A DNA stretch of 64,000 bases, taken from contig CAWARK010000017.1 in the NCBI GenBank assembly GCA_963784415.1, positions 124,001 through 188,000 on the forward strand. Reading direction: 5' to 3'. Positions 19,249 to 30,449 of this stretch are shown here, piece by piece (position 1 is the stretch's first letter; the number at the start of each line of letters is the position of its first letter). Source of the stretch: UBA7672 sp963784415. Lineage in GTDB: Bacteria > Pseudomonadota > Alphaproteobacteria > Caulobacterales > Hyphomonadaceae. The position numbers and the translations under genes were made by a program. The notes beneath the pieces are model-generated. The model saw only the letters and a program-made list of their open reading frames with translations. It was not told the DNA's origin and made no database searches.

Positions 19249-19408
19249 GGGATGAACCCGGCGCGCATGTATTACCCGCTCCAACCCATACACTAACGCC
19301 TAACCCTGAAAGAAAGGTTGGGATGGCGTGGCTGCGGGTCGAGCCTCGTCTTGCCACGGACGCCTGAGCAGCCGTATTGCCGGGTATTGGCATCAACTGG
19401 CGGGCATA

Positions 19409-21032
<1,624 letters not shown>

Positions 21033-21036
21033 CGGC

Positions 21037-21342
21037 ATGACGAACCGGCCGAGAATGACCGTCCAGATCAATGGCGAAGTTGGTAGCCAGGAGGTCGAGA
21101 TCTATCTCAATCCGGAAGCGCGTCAGTGGCTGATCGGAGAGCTTCAGAAGCTCGACCGAAGCGACGATCACTTTCATGTCTTTTCGTTCGAAGATTGGGG
21201 CGGGCTGCAATTGTCCGCCGTCCCATATGGACCGAGCGACAAGACGGCGCCCGCGCTCAAGGTGCTGCTCCGTTATGACGATTGGGACGCCGAATACTTT
21301 CCACATGTGATGGCGCCGCCGCCAGACTTGACTCAAACATGA
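21037..21342 (+). CDS. Small hypothetical protein
   Basis: 101 residues, starting four bases after mccB. It has an acidic, mixed alpha/beta look with LNPEARQWLIGELQKLD, DDHFHVFSFEDWGGLQLSAV and a DWDAEYFPHV tail. I do not recognise it securely. The DHFHxF...WGG..L pattern recalls small Imm32-type immunity proteins, but no toxin lies beside it. Its stop codon overlaps (ATGA) the ATG of a truncated copy of the downstream kinase gene. Confidence 0.6.
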   Translation: MTNRPRMTVQINGEVGSQEVEIYLNPEARQWLIGELQKLDRSDDHFHVFSFEDWGGLQLSAVPYGPSDKTAPALKVLLRYDDWDAEYFPHVMAPPPDLTQT

Positions 21343-21400
21343 ACCGCGACGCCCTCAACACGCTCGACCAGGCCGTCGCTATTGAGCGAGTGGGCGATCT
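21339..21400 (+). pseudogene. Truncated duplicate of the kinase gene 5' end
   Basis: The bases from 21339 match the first 50 or so bases of the kinase gene at 21991 with only a few differences: MNRDALNTLDQAVAIE here against MNSDALNALDQAVAIA there. After that the match fades with a six-base gap. No similarity is seen upstream of the two ATGs. The two copies bracket the minus-strand gene at 21423-21905, so this looks like the scar left when that segment came between mccB and the kinase. Confidence 0.75.
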
Positions 21401-21422
21401 CTTACCGAAAGCGCGGGGCGGA

Positions 21423-21905
21423 CTACTGCACGACTTTCATGTTGGACAGCACCAACGCCGCTTCGCCCAGCGATGCGGTCGGCGCGGCTGGGTTGGCCAC
21501 CAGTGTAACCGAGACGAAGTGGCTGGGATCCGGTTTCACAATGATGACGCGCAGTTTCAATCTCATGCCGCTCATCGGCAGGATGCCGGTGAAGAGGCTG
21601 CCGGCATACGGCGTGATCACGCCCGCGCCTTGGTCGGCAATCTCTTCGCCACCGGCCATCTCCATCGATTCCTTCGCGATTTCGGCAGTCGATCTGCTTT
21701 CCGGCGCCACCGTGATCGAATAGGCAACGGCCTTGTTGGCCGATGTAATGATCAGGTTATCCGAGTCATCGATCGTGCTGGTCCAGTCGGCCGGCAGGTC
21801 GACCTCGATAGCGGGCGAGCCCGACGCGGGATGGCGGATGACCTGTGCTTCGGCGATGCCAACGACGGACAATGCCAGAGCGGCGAAAAGCAGAAGCGCT
21901 TTCAT
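21423..21905 (-). CDS. Hypothetical secreted protein
   Basis: 160 residues with a clear signal peptide (MKALLLFAALALSVVGIAEA, cleavage after AEA). The mature part is soluble and beta-rich: IEVDLPADWTSTIDDSDNL, AYSITVAPESRS, and a C-terminal ALVLSNMKVVQ. No known domain is recognised. It is on the strand opposite its neighbours and is flanked by a partial duplication of the kinase gene start, which suggests it was inserted here. Confidence 0.65.
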   Translation of the reverse strand: MKALLLFAALALSVVGIAEAQVIRHPASGSPAIEVDLPADWTSTIDDSDNLIITSANKAVAYSITVAPESRSTAEIAKESMEMAGGEEIADQGAGVITPYAGSLFTGILPMSGMRLKLRVIIVKPDPSHFVSVTLVANPAAPTASLGEAALVLSNMKVVQ

Positions 21906-21990
21906 GATAGACCCCCCGAATGAGCCATTTGCTTAGACCACGGTCCGCACGCGAAGGCCAGCAAGCGCTGCAGCGACGAGGGTATCCTCG

Positions 21991-22792
21991 ATGAACAGCG
22001 ACGCCCTCAACGCTCTCGACCAGGCCGTCGCCATCGCGCGCGAGCGGGCAGGTGATCGCGTTGCGGTGGTTGGCGTCGCCGGTCCGCAGGGCTCAGGCAA
22101 GACCACGCTCGTCAAAGCCTACGCCGCCTCCCATCCGAAGACCGCGCATTTCTCGCTCGACGATGTCTACCTGCCGTCGAGCCTTCGCCGCCTCATCGCG
22201 GAGAGCGTGCATCCGCTGTTCGCCACGCGCGGCCCGCCGGGCACGCACAATGTCGTGCAGCTGAATGAAACGATCGACGAACTGCTCGCTGCAGGCGAGG
22301 GCGCGCAGACCGTGCTGCCCGCGTTCGACAAGGTGACCGACAACCCCACGCACGCAAGCCACCGCCCCGTGTTTCACGGCAAGCCCTCCGTGATCCTCGT
22401 CGATGGCTGGTGCCTCGGCGCCACGGCGCAGACGGATGACGAACTGATCTCACCCGTAAACGTGCTGGAGGCCGAGCGCGACAAGGACGCCATCTGGCGC
22501 AAGGAAGTGAACGCCAATCTGGCCGGCGCCTACCAGCTGTCCTTCGACATGCTCGACGCCATTGTCGAGCCTGCAGGCGCCGTCATTCGCGATCATCCAG
22601 GAATGGCGCTGCGAACAGGAGGAGGGCCTCCTCGGCCGCGACCTCACCGACGCCGACCGCGCCCGCGTCGCCCGCTTCATCCAGCATTTCGAACGCATCA
22701 CCCGCCACATGATGTCCGGCGGCCGCCGCGCCGACATCGCGGTGCAGCTCGACGAGCACCGCAACGTGACCGAGATCAATCACGCGCCCTGA
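21991..22792 (+). CDS. P-loop kinase, D-glycerate 3-kinase/UPF family-like (frameshifted)
   Basis: Carries a Walker A VAGPQGSGKTTLVKAYAA at about residue 31, a Walker-B-like FSLDDVYLP, the substrate-region pattern RGPPGTHNVVQL and DGWCLGA. This layout matches the glycerate kinase/YGR205W-like family; the substrate cannot be fixed here. Near 22573 an extra C (gagcctgcag) breaks the frame; repaired, it reads IVELQAPSFAIIQEWRCEQE and ends EINHAP at 22792, giving about 266 residues. A REP-like arm follows 19 bases later. Confidence 0.8.
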
Positions 22793-22810
22793 CCGTCTGG
22801 ACCGCCTATC

Positions 22811-22835
22811 TGGACCGCCGGGCGCCTGCCCGGCA
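22811..22835. repeat. Single arm of a REP-like palindromic repeat
   Basis: TGGACCGCCGGGCGCCTGCC followed by CGGCA closely matches one arm of the longer palindrome at 30321-30394. The arm itself folds (GCCGGGC/GCCCGGC). It sits just downstream of the kinase gene in the 217 bases before the enoyl-CoA hydratase gene. I see nothing else in that gap apart from the hydratase ribosome-binding site. Confidence 0.7.
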
Positions 22836-23009
22836 GTCGTTGCAAAGCAGCGAGCCTTTAGCTTATTCGCGCCGCTAACGCATCGCGTCCCCGGGCCCTC
22901 CCTTTGGGCTCAGAACGACAGCGAACCTCCATGCCATACGGCAGTGGAACTTTCGGCGTTTGCGGAGCGTCCTCCTGCGGTCTAGATCATGGGGCAAAGG
23001 AGCTTCCCC

Positions 23010-23801
23010 ATGGCCTATGAGAACATCCTGCTCGACGTGTCGCCCGAGGGCACAGCCGTCCTCACGCTGAACCGTCCCGCCAAGCGCAACGCGTTCAATG
23101 CCGAAGTCATCGCAGAACTGACCGACGCGTTCGAGACCCTGTCCAAGAACCCCGAATGCCGGCTCGTCCTGATCCGTGGCAATGGCCCGGTGTTCTCGGC
23201 AGGCGCCGACCTCGAATGGATGAAGGCCGCCTCGCACTACACGGTGAGCGAGAATGAGGAAGACGCGTACGGCATGGCCGAAATGCTGCGTCGCCTGTTC
23301 GAGCTGCCGCAGGTGACCATCGCGCTGCTGCACGGCGCAGCGATGGCCGGCGCGTGCGGCGTGGCGGCGGCGTGCGATATCGCCATTGCGAAGAAGGGCA
23401 CGGTGTTCTCGTTCTCCGAAGTGAAGCTTGGCATCATTCCGGCAACGATCTCGCCCTACATCATCAACGCCATCGGCCCGCGCTGGGCCCGCACGCTGTT
23501 CGTCACCGCCGAGCGTTTCGAGGCCGACGTCGCGGCGCGTCTCGGCCTCATCCATCACGAAGTCGAAGACGACGTCGCCATGGAGAAGCTGATCGAACAC
23601 TACGCCGACCTGGTCTACGCAGCATCTCCCGCAGCGATCGCCGACACCAAGGCGCTCGTCTCGGACGTCACCGGCGAAGTCATCGACGCCAGCCTCGGCA
23701 AGATGACGGCCAAACGCCTCGCCCACCGCCGTGTAACCGAGCAGGGCAAGGAAGGCCTCGCCGCCTTCCTCGAAAAGCGCAAGCCGTTCTGGTCGCGCTA
23801 G
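23010..23801 (+). CDS. Enoyl-CoA hydratase/isomerase, probably methylglutaconyl-CoA hydratase
   Basis: Crotonase-fold protein of 263 residues. Its oxyanion-hole segments are FSAGADLEWMKA and LHGAAMAGACGVAAACDIA. The FSAGADLxWM form and location between the two methylcrotonyl-CoA carboxylase subunits suggest LiuC/methylglutaconyl-CoA hydratase, the next step of leucine degradation. I chose the ATG at 23010 because AAAGGAG stands 7 bases upstream; a frame from 22989 adds seven residues. The substrate assignment rests on context. Confidence 0.9.
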   Translation: MAYENILLDVSPEGTAVLTLNRPAKRNAFNAEVIAELTDAFETLSKNPECRLVLIRGNGPVFSAGADLEWMKAASHYTVSENEEDAYGMAEMLRRLFELPQVTIALLHGAAMAGACGVAAACDIAIAKKGTVFSFSEVKLGIIPATISPYIINAIGPRWARTLFVTAERFEADVAARLGLIHHEVEDDVAMEKLIEHYADLVYAASPAAIADTKALVSDVTGEVIDASLGKMTAKRLAHRRVTEQGKEGLAAFLEKRKPFWSR

Positions 23802-23820
23802 GCGCGCGCAGCGGGGGACG

Positions 23821-24684
23821 ATGTCGCGCCGGCTGAAGCTCGAAGCATGGCTGCACAGACGCCGCGAGGCGTGGCGTGCAGCGTTCGTGCGCGGGCCGGC
23901 AACAGGCTTCGCGTTCGAGTTCGTCTCGTTCGGCGTCAAGCAGGCGTGGGCATGCCTGTTCGGCGGTCTGATGCTGGCGCTGCTGCTCGGCACGTTCGCG
24001 CTCTATCCTCACGACGCGCCGCTCGCGCGCTACGACTTCCTGACCCTCGCCGCACTCGGCCTTCAGGCGGCCATGCTGGCGACCCGACTGGAGACGTGGG
24101 GCGAGGCGAGGGTGATCTTCGCCTTCCACGTCGTCGGCACGATCATGGAAATCTTCAAGACCGGCGCCGGATCGTGGATCTACCCCGAGCCGTCACTGCT
24201 GCGTATCGCAGGCGTGCCGCTGTTCTCCGGCTTCATGTATGCGGCCGTCGGCAGTTATATCGCGCGCTCGTGGCGCATCATGGAATTCCGCTTCGTCCGC
24301 TTCCCGCCGCTCTGGATGCAGGCGCTGTTGGCCGTTGCCGTCTACGTGAATTTCTTCACGCACCACTGGCTGCCCGACCTCCGCGTTGGCCTGTTCCTCG
24401 CCAGCGCCGCGATCTACGGCCCCTGCATGTTGTACTACCGACCTGACCGACATGAGCGGCCGATGCCGCTTCTGGTCGGCCTGTTACTGGTGGCGCTGTT
24501 CATCTGGTTTGCCGAAAACATGGGAACATTCGCCCGCGCCTGGGTCTATCCCAGCCAGAATGGCGGCTGGCATCCGGTCTCGCTGGACAAACTCGGCTCG
24601 TGGTATCTGTTGATGATAATCAGCTTCGTGCTCGTGGCCGCGCTACACCACGACAACGGGCGGACGAGGGGTCAGACTGTATGA
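23821..24684 (+). CDS. DUF817 integral membrane protein
   Basis: 287 residues with about seven hydrophobic segments. Its conserved stretches match the DUF817 family: FHVVGTIMEIFKTGAGSWIYPE, FSGFMYAAVGSYIARSWR, and ENMGTFARAWVYPSQNGGWH. The function of the family is not known. It begins 19 bases after the hydratase stop and its own stop overlaps the next start (ATGA at 24681-24684), so the two membrane proteins are coupled. Confidence 0.88.
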   Translation: MSRRLKLEAWLHRRREAWRAAFVRGPATGFAFEFVSFGVKQAWACLFGGLMLALLLGTFALYPHDAPLARYDFLTLAALGLQAAMLATRLETWGEARVIFAFHVVGTIMEIFKTGAGSWIYPEPSLLRIAGVPLFSGFMYAAVGSYIARSWRIMEFRFVRFPPLWMQALLAVAVYVNFFTHHWLPDLRVGLFLASAAIYGPCMLYYRPDRHERPMPLLVGLLLVALFIWFAENMGTFARAWVYPSQNGGWHPVSLDKLGSWYLLMIISFVLVAALHHDNGRTRGQTV

Positions 24685-25682
24685 GCGGTGAAATCGAGGC
24701 GGCGGGCGCGGCGGTCACAGCGGGGCTGGTCGCTGGCGCTATCGAGCGGGGCGGTCCTGCGGGCGAGCACGTCCACGGCGCATGCCCCAATTGCGGCGCG
24801 GAACTGCATGGCGAGTTCTGCTCGGCCTGCGGACAGCCAGCGCACCTGCACCGCACGCTCGGCCACATGGTCGAGGAATTCCTGCACGGCATCCTGCACT
24901 TCGACACGCGCGCGTGGCGCACGCTGCCGCTGCTGGTTTTTCGCCCCGGCACGCTGACGCGCGAATACATCCACGGCAAACGCGCGCGCTATATCTCGCC
25001 GCTGGCGATGTTCCTGCTCCTCATCTTCACGATGTTCGCCGTCTTCGCGTTCGCCGGCGGCGCCACCATCGGTGTGGGCAATGTGAGTGACGAACCCGGC
25101 AAGACAGTTGTATCGACCGATGCGCCGGCGCCGCCCGAAACTGCCGTGGCCGGCGACGTCCACAAATACGACGCTGATCCCAAAAAGGGCGACGTTTTCC
25201 AGCAGGTGAAAGCCGCCTACGAGGAAGGCGACATCAAGGTCAACACGGGCAACAAATTCCTGGATGACAAGATCAAGCACAAGCTCGAAAACCCGGAGCT
25301 GGCTTTCTACAAGGTCCAGAACGCCGCCTACAAATTCGCCTTCCTGCTCGTGCCGATCTCGCTGCCATTCGTATGGCTGCTGTTCTTCTGGAAGCGCGGC
25401 CTGACCCTGTTCGATCACACGGTCTATATTCTGTATTCACTGAGCTTCGTGTCCCTGCTGTTCATCGTAATGTCGCTGCTGTCGGGCTGGCCGGGTGTGT
25501 TCGAGTTCATGCTGCCCTGGCTATTGTTGAGCATCCCCGTGCATGCCTATTTCCAGATGAAGGGCGGCTATTCACTCGGCTGGTTCTCGGCCCTTTGGCG
25601 AACGCCGGTGCTCATGTTCTTCGCGGTGATCGGGCTTACATTCTTCCTCATCGCGATCATCCTGCTCGGCTTGACGGGCTGA
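24681..25682 (+). CDS. DUF3667 zinc-ribbon membrane protein
   Basis: 333 residues. A four-cysteine zinc ribbon, CPNCGAELHGEFCSACGQ, is followed by LHRTLGHMVEEFLHGILHFD and RPGTLTREYIHGKRARYISP, the DUF3667 core. A first membrane segment (FLLLIFTMFAVFAF), a long soluble loop and four further hydrophobic segments complete it. Function unknown. Translationally coupled to the DUF817 gene. The 83 bases to the next gene hold no other feature. Confidence 0.87.
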   Translation: MSGEIEAAGAAVTAGLVAGAIERGGPAGEHVHGACPNCGAELHGEFCSACGQPAHLHRTLGHMVEEFLHGILHFDTRAWRTLPLLVFRPGTLTREYIHGKRARYISPLAMFLLLIFTMFAVFAFAGGATIGVGNVSDEPGKTVVSTDAPAPPETAVAGDVHKYDADPKKGDVFQQVKAAYEEGDIKVNTGNKFLDDKIKHKLENPELAFYKVQNAAYKFAFLLVPISLPFVWLLFFWKRGLTLFDHTVYILYSLSFVSLLFIVMSLLSGWPGVFEFMLPWLLLSIPVHAYFQMKGGYSLGWFSALWRTPVLMFFAVIGLTFFLIAIILLGLTG

Positions 25683-25765
25683 TAGCGCTTCATCGCTGGG
25701 GAATACGCAATTTCCTGCCAAGGATTGCGCTTCCATCGGCAGGCGGCGCGTCCTAGTTTGCCGCC

Positions 25766-27780
25766 ATGTTTTCATCTGTCCTCATCGCCAACCGTGGCGA
25801 AATTTCCCGTCGGATCATGCGCACCGCCCGGAGGCTCGGGATACGGACCGTCGCGGTCTTCTCCGACGCCGACGCCGATGCCGCCTTCGTGCGCGAAGCA
25901 GATGACGCCGTGCATATCGGTCCTGCGCCCTCGGCCGAGAGCTATCTCAAGGGGCGACCGCATCATCGAAGCGGCGCTGGAAACCGGTGCGGAGGCGATC
26001 CACCCCGGCTACGGTTTCCTGTCCGAGAATGCGGCCTTCGCCGAAGCTGTGGTCAAAGCCGGGCTTATCTGGATCGGCCCGCCGCCCGAAGCGATCCGCG
26101 CCATGGGCCTCAAGGACGCCGCCAAGGCGCTGATGGAAAAGCATGGCGTGCCCGTGACGCCGGGCTATCACGGCGAGGACCAGTCCATCAAAACGCTAAA
26201 AGCCGCCGCAAAGAAGGTCGGCTATCCCGTGCTCATCAAGGCTATCGCCGGAGGCGGCGGACGCGGCATGCGCAAGGTCGACGACGACAAGGATTTCGAG
26301 ACCCAGCTCGCCAGCGCCCAGCGCGAAGCCAAGGGCAGCTTTGGCGATGATCGCGTGCTGATCGAGAAGTTCGTCGAGAACCCGCGCCACATCGAAGTGC
26401 AGGTCTTCGGCGACAATCACGGCAACTACGTCCATCTGTTCGAGCGCGACTGCTCGCTGCAGCGTCGCCGCCAGAAGGTGATCGAGGAAGCGCCGGCGCC
26501 CGGCATGACGGCCGAAGTGCGCAAGGCGATGACCGATGCCGCCGTGATGGCTGCGCGTGCGGTCGGCTATCGCAATGCCGGCACGATCGAATTCATCGTC
26601 GATGGCTCAGGCGCGCTGCGCCCGGACGGCTTCTGGTTCATGGAAATGAACACGCGCCTGCAGGTCGAACACCCGGTCTCGGAAATGATCACCGGCCTCG
26701 ACTTCGTCGAGCTGCAGTTCCGCGTCGCCTCCGGCGAGAAACTCCCCGACCAGTCGGAGATCACAATCACCGGCCACGCCGTCGAAGCGCGCCTGTGCGC
26801 GGAGGATCCCGCACGCGGCTTCCTGCCCAGCTCCGGTCATCTCGAAATCTTCGATCTCTCCGCCTTCGCCGACGAGACCTCCGGCGGCGTGACGCTCCGC
26901 CTCGATAGCGCTGTGGACGAGGGCGATACCATCCCGGCTACGTATGACAGCATGATCGCCAAGGCCATCGCCCACGGCCCCACGCGCGACGACGCGCTGG
27001 ATGCGCTCAGCGAAGCCTTGCGCGAAGCCGAAGTCTGGCCCGTCACCACCAACGCGGCCATGCTCGCCAACCTGCTCGACAATGATGATTTCCGCGATGG
27101 CGTCGCCACCACCGCGCTGGTCGAAGCCAATATCGAGGAGCTGACGCAACCCGACGATGGCGAGCAGGCCGATGGCCTTGCGCTCGCCGCGGTCGGCATG
27201 CGCGGCCTGTCCGACGAAGTCTCCGGCGATCCGTGGAGCGTCGCCGACGGCTTCCGCGTCAACGGCTCATCCCGCACGAGCTACACGTTCGACGTGGCCG
27301 GAGAGGCGCACACCGTGCGTCTCGAAACCGGGGCCGATGGCGAAGAGTATGTCGTCCTCAACGGCGAGAAACTCGAAAGTGAGATCGAGACTGTGCGCCT
27401 CGCTGATGGCGTACTGGTCCACGGCGCGCTCGAAGGCATCGACGTGTTCGGCGTCGTGCGCGAGACGACGGATGGCCCCGTGCTGTTCCATCGCGGCCGC
27501 GCCATCGCGCTGCGCCGTCCGGAGTTCGGCAGCGAACTCGAAGGCCTCGCCGCTGGCGACGACATCCGTGCGCCCATGCCGGGCAAGGTGCTCGACGTGA
27601 AGGCCACGGTCGGACAGGACGTGAAGAAGGGCGATCCCGATGGTCGTGCTCGAAGCCATGAAGATGGAGCACACGCTCACCGCCCCGCGTGACGGCAAGA
27701 TCATCGAGGTCGGCGCCGTCGCTGGCGCCCAGACGGCCGAGGGCGTCGTGCTGGTCCGGTTCGAGCCGATCCCGGAATAG
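25766..27780 (+). CDS. mccA: Methylcrotonyl-CoA carboxylase, biotin-containing (alpha) subunit (frameshifted twice)
   Basis: ATP-dependent biotin carboxylase fused to a biotin carrier domain. It starts MFSSVLIANRGEISRRIMRT. The ATP-grasp core has KAIAGGGGRGMRKV and FMEMNTRLQVEHPVSE, and the C-terminal biotinylation site is EAMKMEHTL. The frame breaks at about 25955 (extra G in aaggggcgac) and about 27642 (extra G in cccgatgg). Repair joins SYLKGDRIIEAAL and KKGDPMVVLEAMKM. About 671 residues. With the beta chain at 19409 it forms the leucine-pathway carboxylase; a propionyl-CoA specificity is less likely. Confidence 0.92.
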
Positions 27781-27804
27781 GGAGCCGGTCGCGGCGAATC
27801 TCGA

Positions 27805-28803
27805 CTAGAGCCAGCCACGCCGCTTGAAGAACAGGTAAGGCAGGATCGCCGACATGATCATCAAGGCGATTGCAAACGGATAGCCGACTGCCCACTTCAG
27901 TTCCGGAATGAAATCGAAGTTCATGCCGTAGATCGACGCGATCAAGGTCGGCGGCAGGAACACTACCGCCGCCACCGAGAATATCTTGATGATGCTGTTC
28001 TGCTCGATGTTGATCATGCCAAGCGTGGCATCCAGCAGGAAGTTGACCTTCTGCGACTGGAACGTCGCGTGATCCGACAGGGACTCAACATCACGCGCCA
28101 GCGTCTTCACACGCGCAATGACATCCTTGCTGGCCTTCTTGTCCGTTATGGCAGTGAGGAAGAACGTGCAAAGCCGCCTGATCGTAATCAGGCTGTCGCG
28201 GACGTGGGATACGAGATCCCCCTTGCGTCCGATGCCGACCAGAACGCGCTGGAAGTCGGTCGAGCGCACAACGGCTTTCTTGCCGCCTGCGGTCTGCTGG
28301 ATCGTGGCGCCCGGACGGAAGATGTCCTTCGATAGCACCTCGAGATCCTGCGTCGTTCGCTCCAGCACGTCAGCCAGCCGTTCAATGCTGGCTTCGAGCA
28401 GGCCCACGGCAATGCCACCTGGGGTCGGGCAGGCGATGCCTACGCGTTGTCCACGCGCCGTGAAGGCTCCGAATGTTCGAGGGTCTTCATACCTGACGGT
28501 GATCAGGCGGTTGCCAAGCACGATGAAGGTGATCGGCGATACGACCACATCGTCGGAATCCGTGTGGGAGAGAATGTTGGCGGTCATGAACGTCGCGCCG
28601 CCTTCTTCGTAGAGACGGCTTGAAAGCTCGATCTCTAGCATTTCCTCGCGCGTCGGCACATCAAGGCCAGCCTGCCGCTCAACCAGCGCTTCTTCCTCGG
28701 GGGTGGGGCGGAAAAGGTCGATCCAGATCGCTTCTTCCATGCGACCCAGCGAGTCGCCGAGCGGAACGAGCTTGCCGCTATTGATCCCAAAGACTGTGAT
28801 CAT
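27805..28803 (-). CDS. corA: CorA family magnesium/cobalt transporter
   Basis: 332 residues. A soluble N-terminal domain and long helices are followed by two C-terminal membrane segments with the selectivity motif YGMNFDF between them and a basic tail (FKRRGWL). This is the standard CorA layout. AGAGGAGATC precedes the ATG. It converges with mccA, with 24 bases between their stops. Confidence 0.93.
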   Translation of the reverse strand: MITVFGINSGKLVPLGDSLGRMEEAIWIDLFRPTPEEEALVERQAGLDVPTREEMLEIELSSRLYEEGGATFMTANILSHTDSDDVVVSPITFIVLGNRLITVRYEDPRTFGAFTARGQRVGIACPTPGGIAVGLLEASIERLADVLERTTQDLEVLSKDIFRPGATIQQTAGGKKAVVRSTDFQRVLVGIGRKGDLVSHVRDSLITIRRLCTFFLTAITDKKASKDVIARVKTLARDVESLSDHATFQSQKVNFLLDATLGMINIEQNSIIKIFSVAAVVFLPPTLIASIYGMNFDFIPELKWAVGYPFAIALMIMSAILPYLFFKRRGWL

Positions 28804-29117
28804 GGTCGATCTCCTCTACCGGCGTTCGAAGCCGTTTCGGGATGTCTGTTGATGTGCTGCGGTTGGTCTTGGGGGCGTCGGGCGCTGGTGCGTGCGAAGC
28901 CAGGTCGCTCCTAGGCCCACTCTACTGGGGATACAAGCACTGATCGACCGGCGCGGCGAGCGGCCGCAGTCCGTTCCGAAATTGTTCATCCCAGGCGCCG
29001 CAGACTGTCGCTCAGCAGTCCCGGTACGAATTCATCTGCGCAGGCCCAATCCAGCCACATTCCCTAGCGACCTATGGCTGGACGGCACTTCCCGGGGACC
29101 AGGACGGATAGCGAGCC
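28804..29117. other. Divergent intergenic region, 314 bases
   Basis: Lies between corA (minus) and the next plus-strand gene, so promoters for both should be here. I see the corA ribosome-binding site at its left edge and GGACGGATAGCGAG before the right-hand gene. I find no convincing gene, long palindrome or magnesium riboswitch. Confidence 0.5.
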
Positions 29118-29850
29118 ATGCCCGCAGCCCTGCTTTTCGCCATTACCTGGGCAGGTCTCGCCCCGGATCAGGCGCTTGAACGTGCGCTCGACGCTGTCGA
29201 GCCGCCCCCGGCCATGCGCGCCGCTTTCCAGGCCACGCTGACCAGCGGAAACGCCGTCCGCCGCATCGAATTCGACCCCTATGCCGACCCCGACAAGCGC
29301 TTCAAGATCACCTACAGCTACGGTTCGAACGACGAACTCGACGCCGTCGTGAATGGCTGGCGCGATGAAAAGCAGGCCGACGCCCGCCTGTTCGCCGACG
29401 ACCTCCGCGCTCAGCCTCGCCGACGCCCATATCGCTGGCCCGGCCGAATCGATGGCGGTCAGCTTCCGCCACCGCATGTCGCTCAACGACGGTCCGCTGG
29501 ACGCCGAATTCTCGACCGGCATGAAGGGCACGCTGCAGCTCGACCAGAAGTCCGGCTACGTCTCGCGCATCGACTACCAGCTGGAAAAGCCCGTCACGCT
29601 GGACGATGGCACCGAGGTCAAGGAATACCGCCAGTCCTACCAGTTCGGTTATTCCGAACGCTGGGGCGTCAGCTACGTGATGGGCTACGAACTCACCGCC
29701 CGTGGCGGCCGCTGGGGCCTCTCGGAGGAGCGCTCGGTCAAGGTCGTGCTGACCGATATCGCCTTCGGCCTCGCCGGGGACGGCAAGCAGGACCTCGCCT
29801 CCAAACTAGCCCGACATGCAGCGCCGGGCCTCACAGCAACCTTGCGCTGA
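29118..29850 (+). CDS. Hypothetical protein, possibly exported (frameshifted)
   Basis: Starts MPAALLFAITWAGLAPDQAL, perhaps a weak signal peptide, and continues through FDPYADPDKRFKITYSYGS. Near 29403 the frame changes (one extra base in gacctccgcg), after which it runs ALSLADAHIAGPAESMAVSF, MKGTLQLDQKSGYVSRIDYQ and YELTARGGRWGLSEERS to its end. The beta-rich repaired protein has about 243 residues. I do not recognise a family. DUF1489 follows after 38 bases. Confidence 0.65.
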
Positions 29851-29888
29851 CGGTTGCCTCTGAGCGCCTCGCTGCTTAGCTCGGCCTC

Positions 29889-30317
29889 ATGGCGCTTCAC
29901 ATGATCAAGCTGTGCGTCGGCGTCGAGAACGTCGAGGACCTGTCCGAGTGGCAGGTCAGGCGCATCGCGGAATTGGTCAAGAAGGGCAAGCCGCCCAACC
30001 CCTTTCACGACACCCGCATGTCGCCGAAACGGGCCGACGAAATGCTGGCCGGCGGTTCGCTCTACTGGGTCATCAAGAACTTCATCATCGTGCGCCAGAA
30101 GCTGATCGGCTTCGAGCAGGTGAAGGACAAGGAGGGCAAGGCCATGTGCCGCATCCACCTCGACCCCGAACTGATCCGCACCAAGCCGCGCAAGAAGCGC
30201 CCCTTCCAGGGCTGGCGCTATCTCGAGCCCGGCGATGCCCCAGCAGACCTCGACGGCAAGGGCCCCGCGCTGTCCGCCGATCTGGAAGCCGCGCTGAAGG
30301 AAGCGCTGGCGTGGTAG
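29889..30317 (+). CDS. DUF1489 family protein
   Basis: 142 residues, MALHMIKLCVGVENVEDLSE at the start, then a conserved RMSPKRADEMLAGGSLYWVI and GFRWLE-like FQGWRYLEPGDAPADL near the end. This is a compact alphaproteobacterial family of unknown function, usually encoded as a single gene as here. A strong palindromic repeat begins four bases after its stop. Confidence 0.9.
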   Translation: MALHMIKLCVGVENVEDLSEWQVRRIAELVKKGKPPNPFHDTRMSPKRADEMLAGGSLYWVIKNFIIVRQKLIGFEQVKDKEGKAMCRIHLDPELIRTKPRKKRPFQGWRYLEPGDAPADLDGKGPALSADLEAALKEALAW

Positions 30318-30320
30318 TCT

Positions 30321-30394
30321 TGGACCGCCGGGCTCTCGCCCGGCAGATCGGCGAAGCCGATACGCAGATGCCGGGCAGGAGCCCGGCGGTCCCA
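30321..30394. repeat. Long palindromic REP-like repeat
   Basis: Two arms of about 25 bases (30321-30345 and 30369-30394) are near-perfect inverted copies starting TGGACCGCCGGGC. Each arm can fold on itself, and the centre holds a perfect small hairpin (ATCGGC-GAA-GCCGAT, 30346-30360). It lies 3' of the DUF1489 gene and before a lipoprotein gene. A single arm of the same type is at 22811-22835. It may act as a transcript 3' end, though there is no T-run. Confidence 0.8.
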
Positions 30395-30449
30395 GCTTGA
30401 CGATCTCCATCCCGCGCCCGCAACTGTCAGCGGGACTCGGGAGAGACGA

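Noticed and set aside
17626..19296. 556-codon open frame opposite the cNMP-patatin gene
   Set aside because: Antisense shadow without recognisable motifs, while the minus-strand frame carries intact cNMP and patatin motifs.
21037..21342. Immunity protein of a polymorphic-toxin pair
   Set aside because: The similarity to Imm32-type proteins is weak and no toxin gene is nearby; left as hypothetical.
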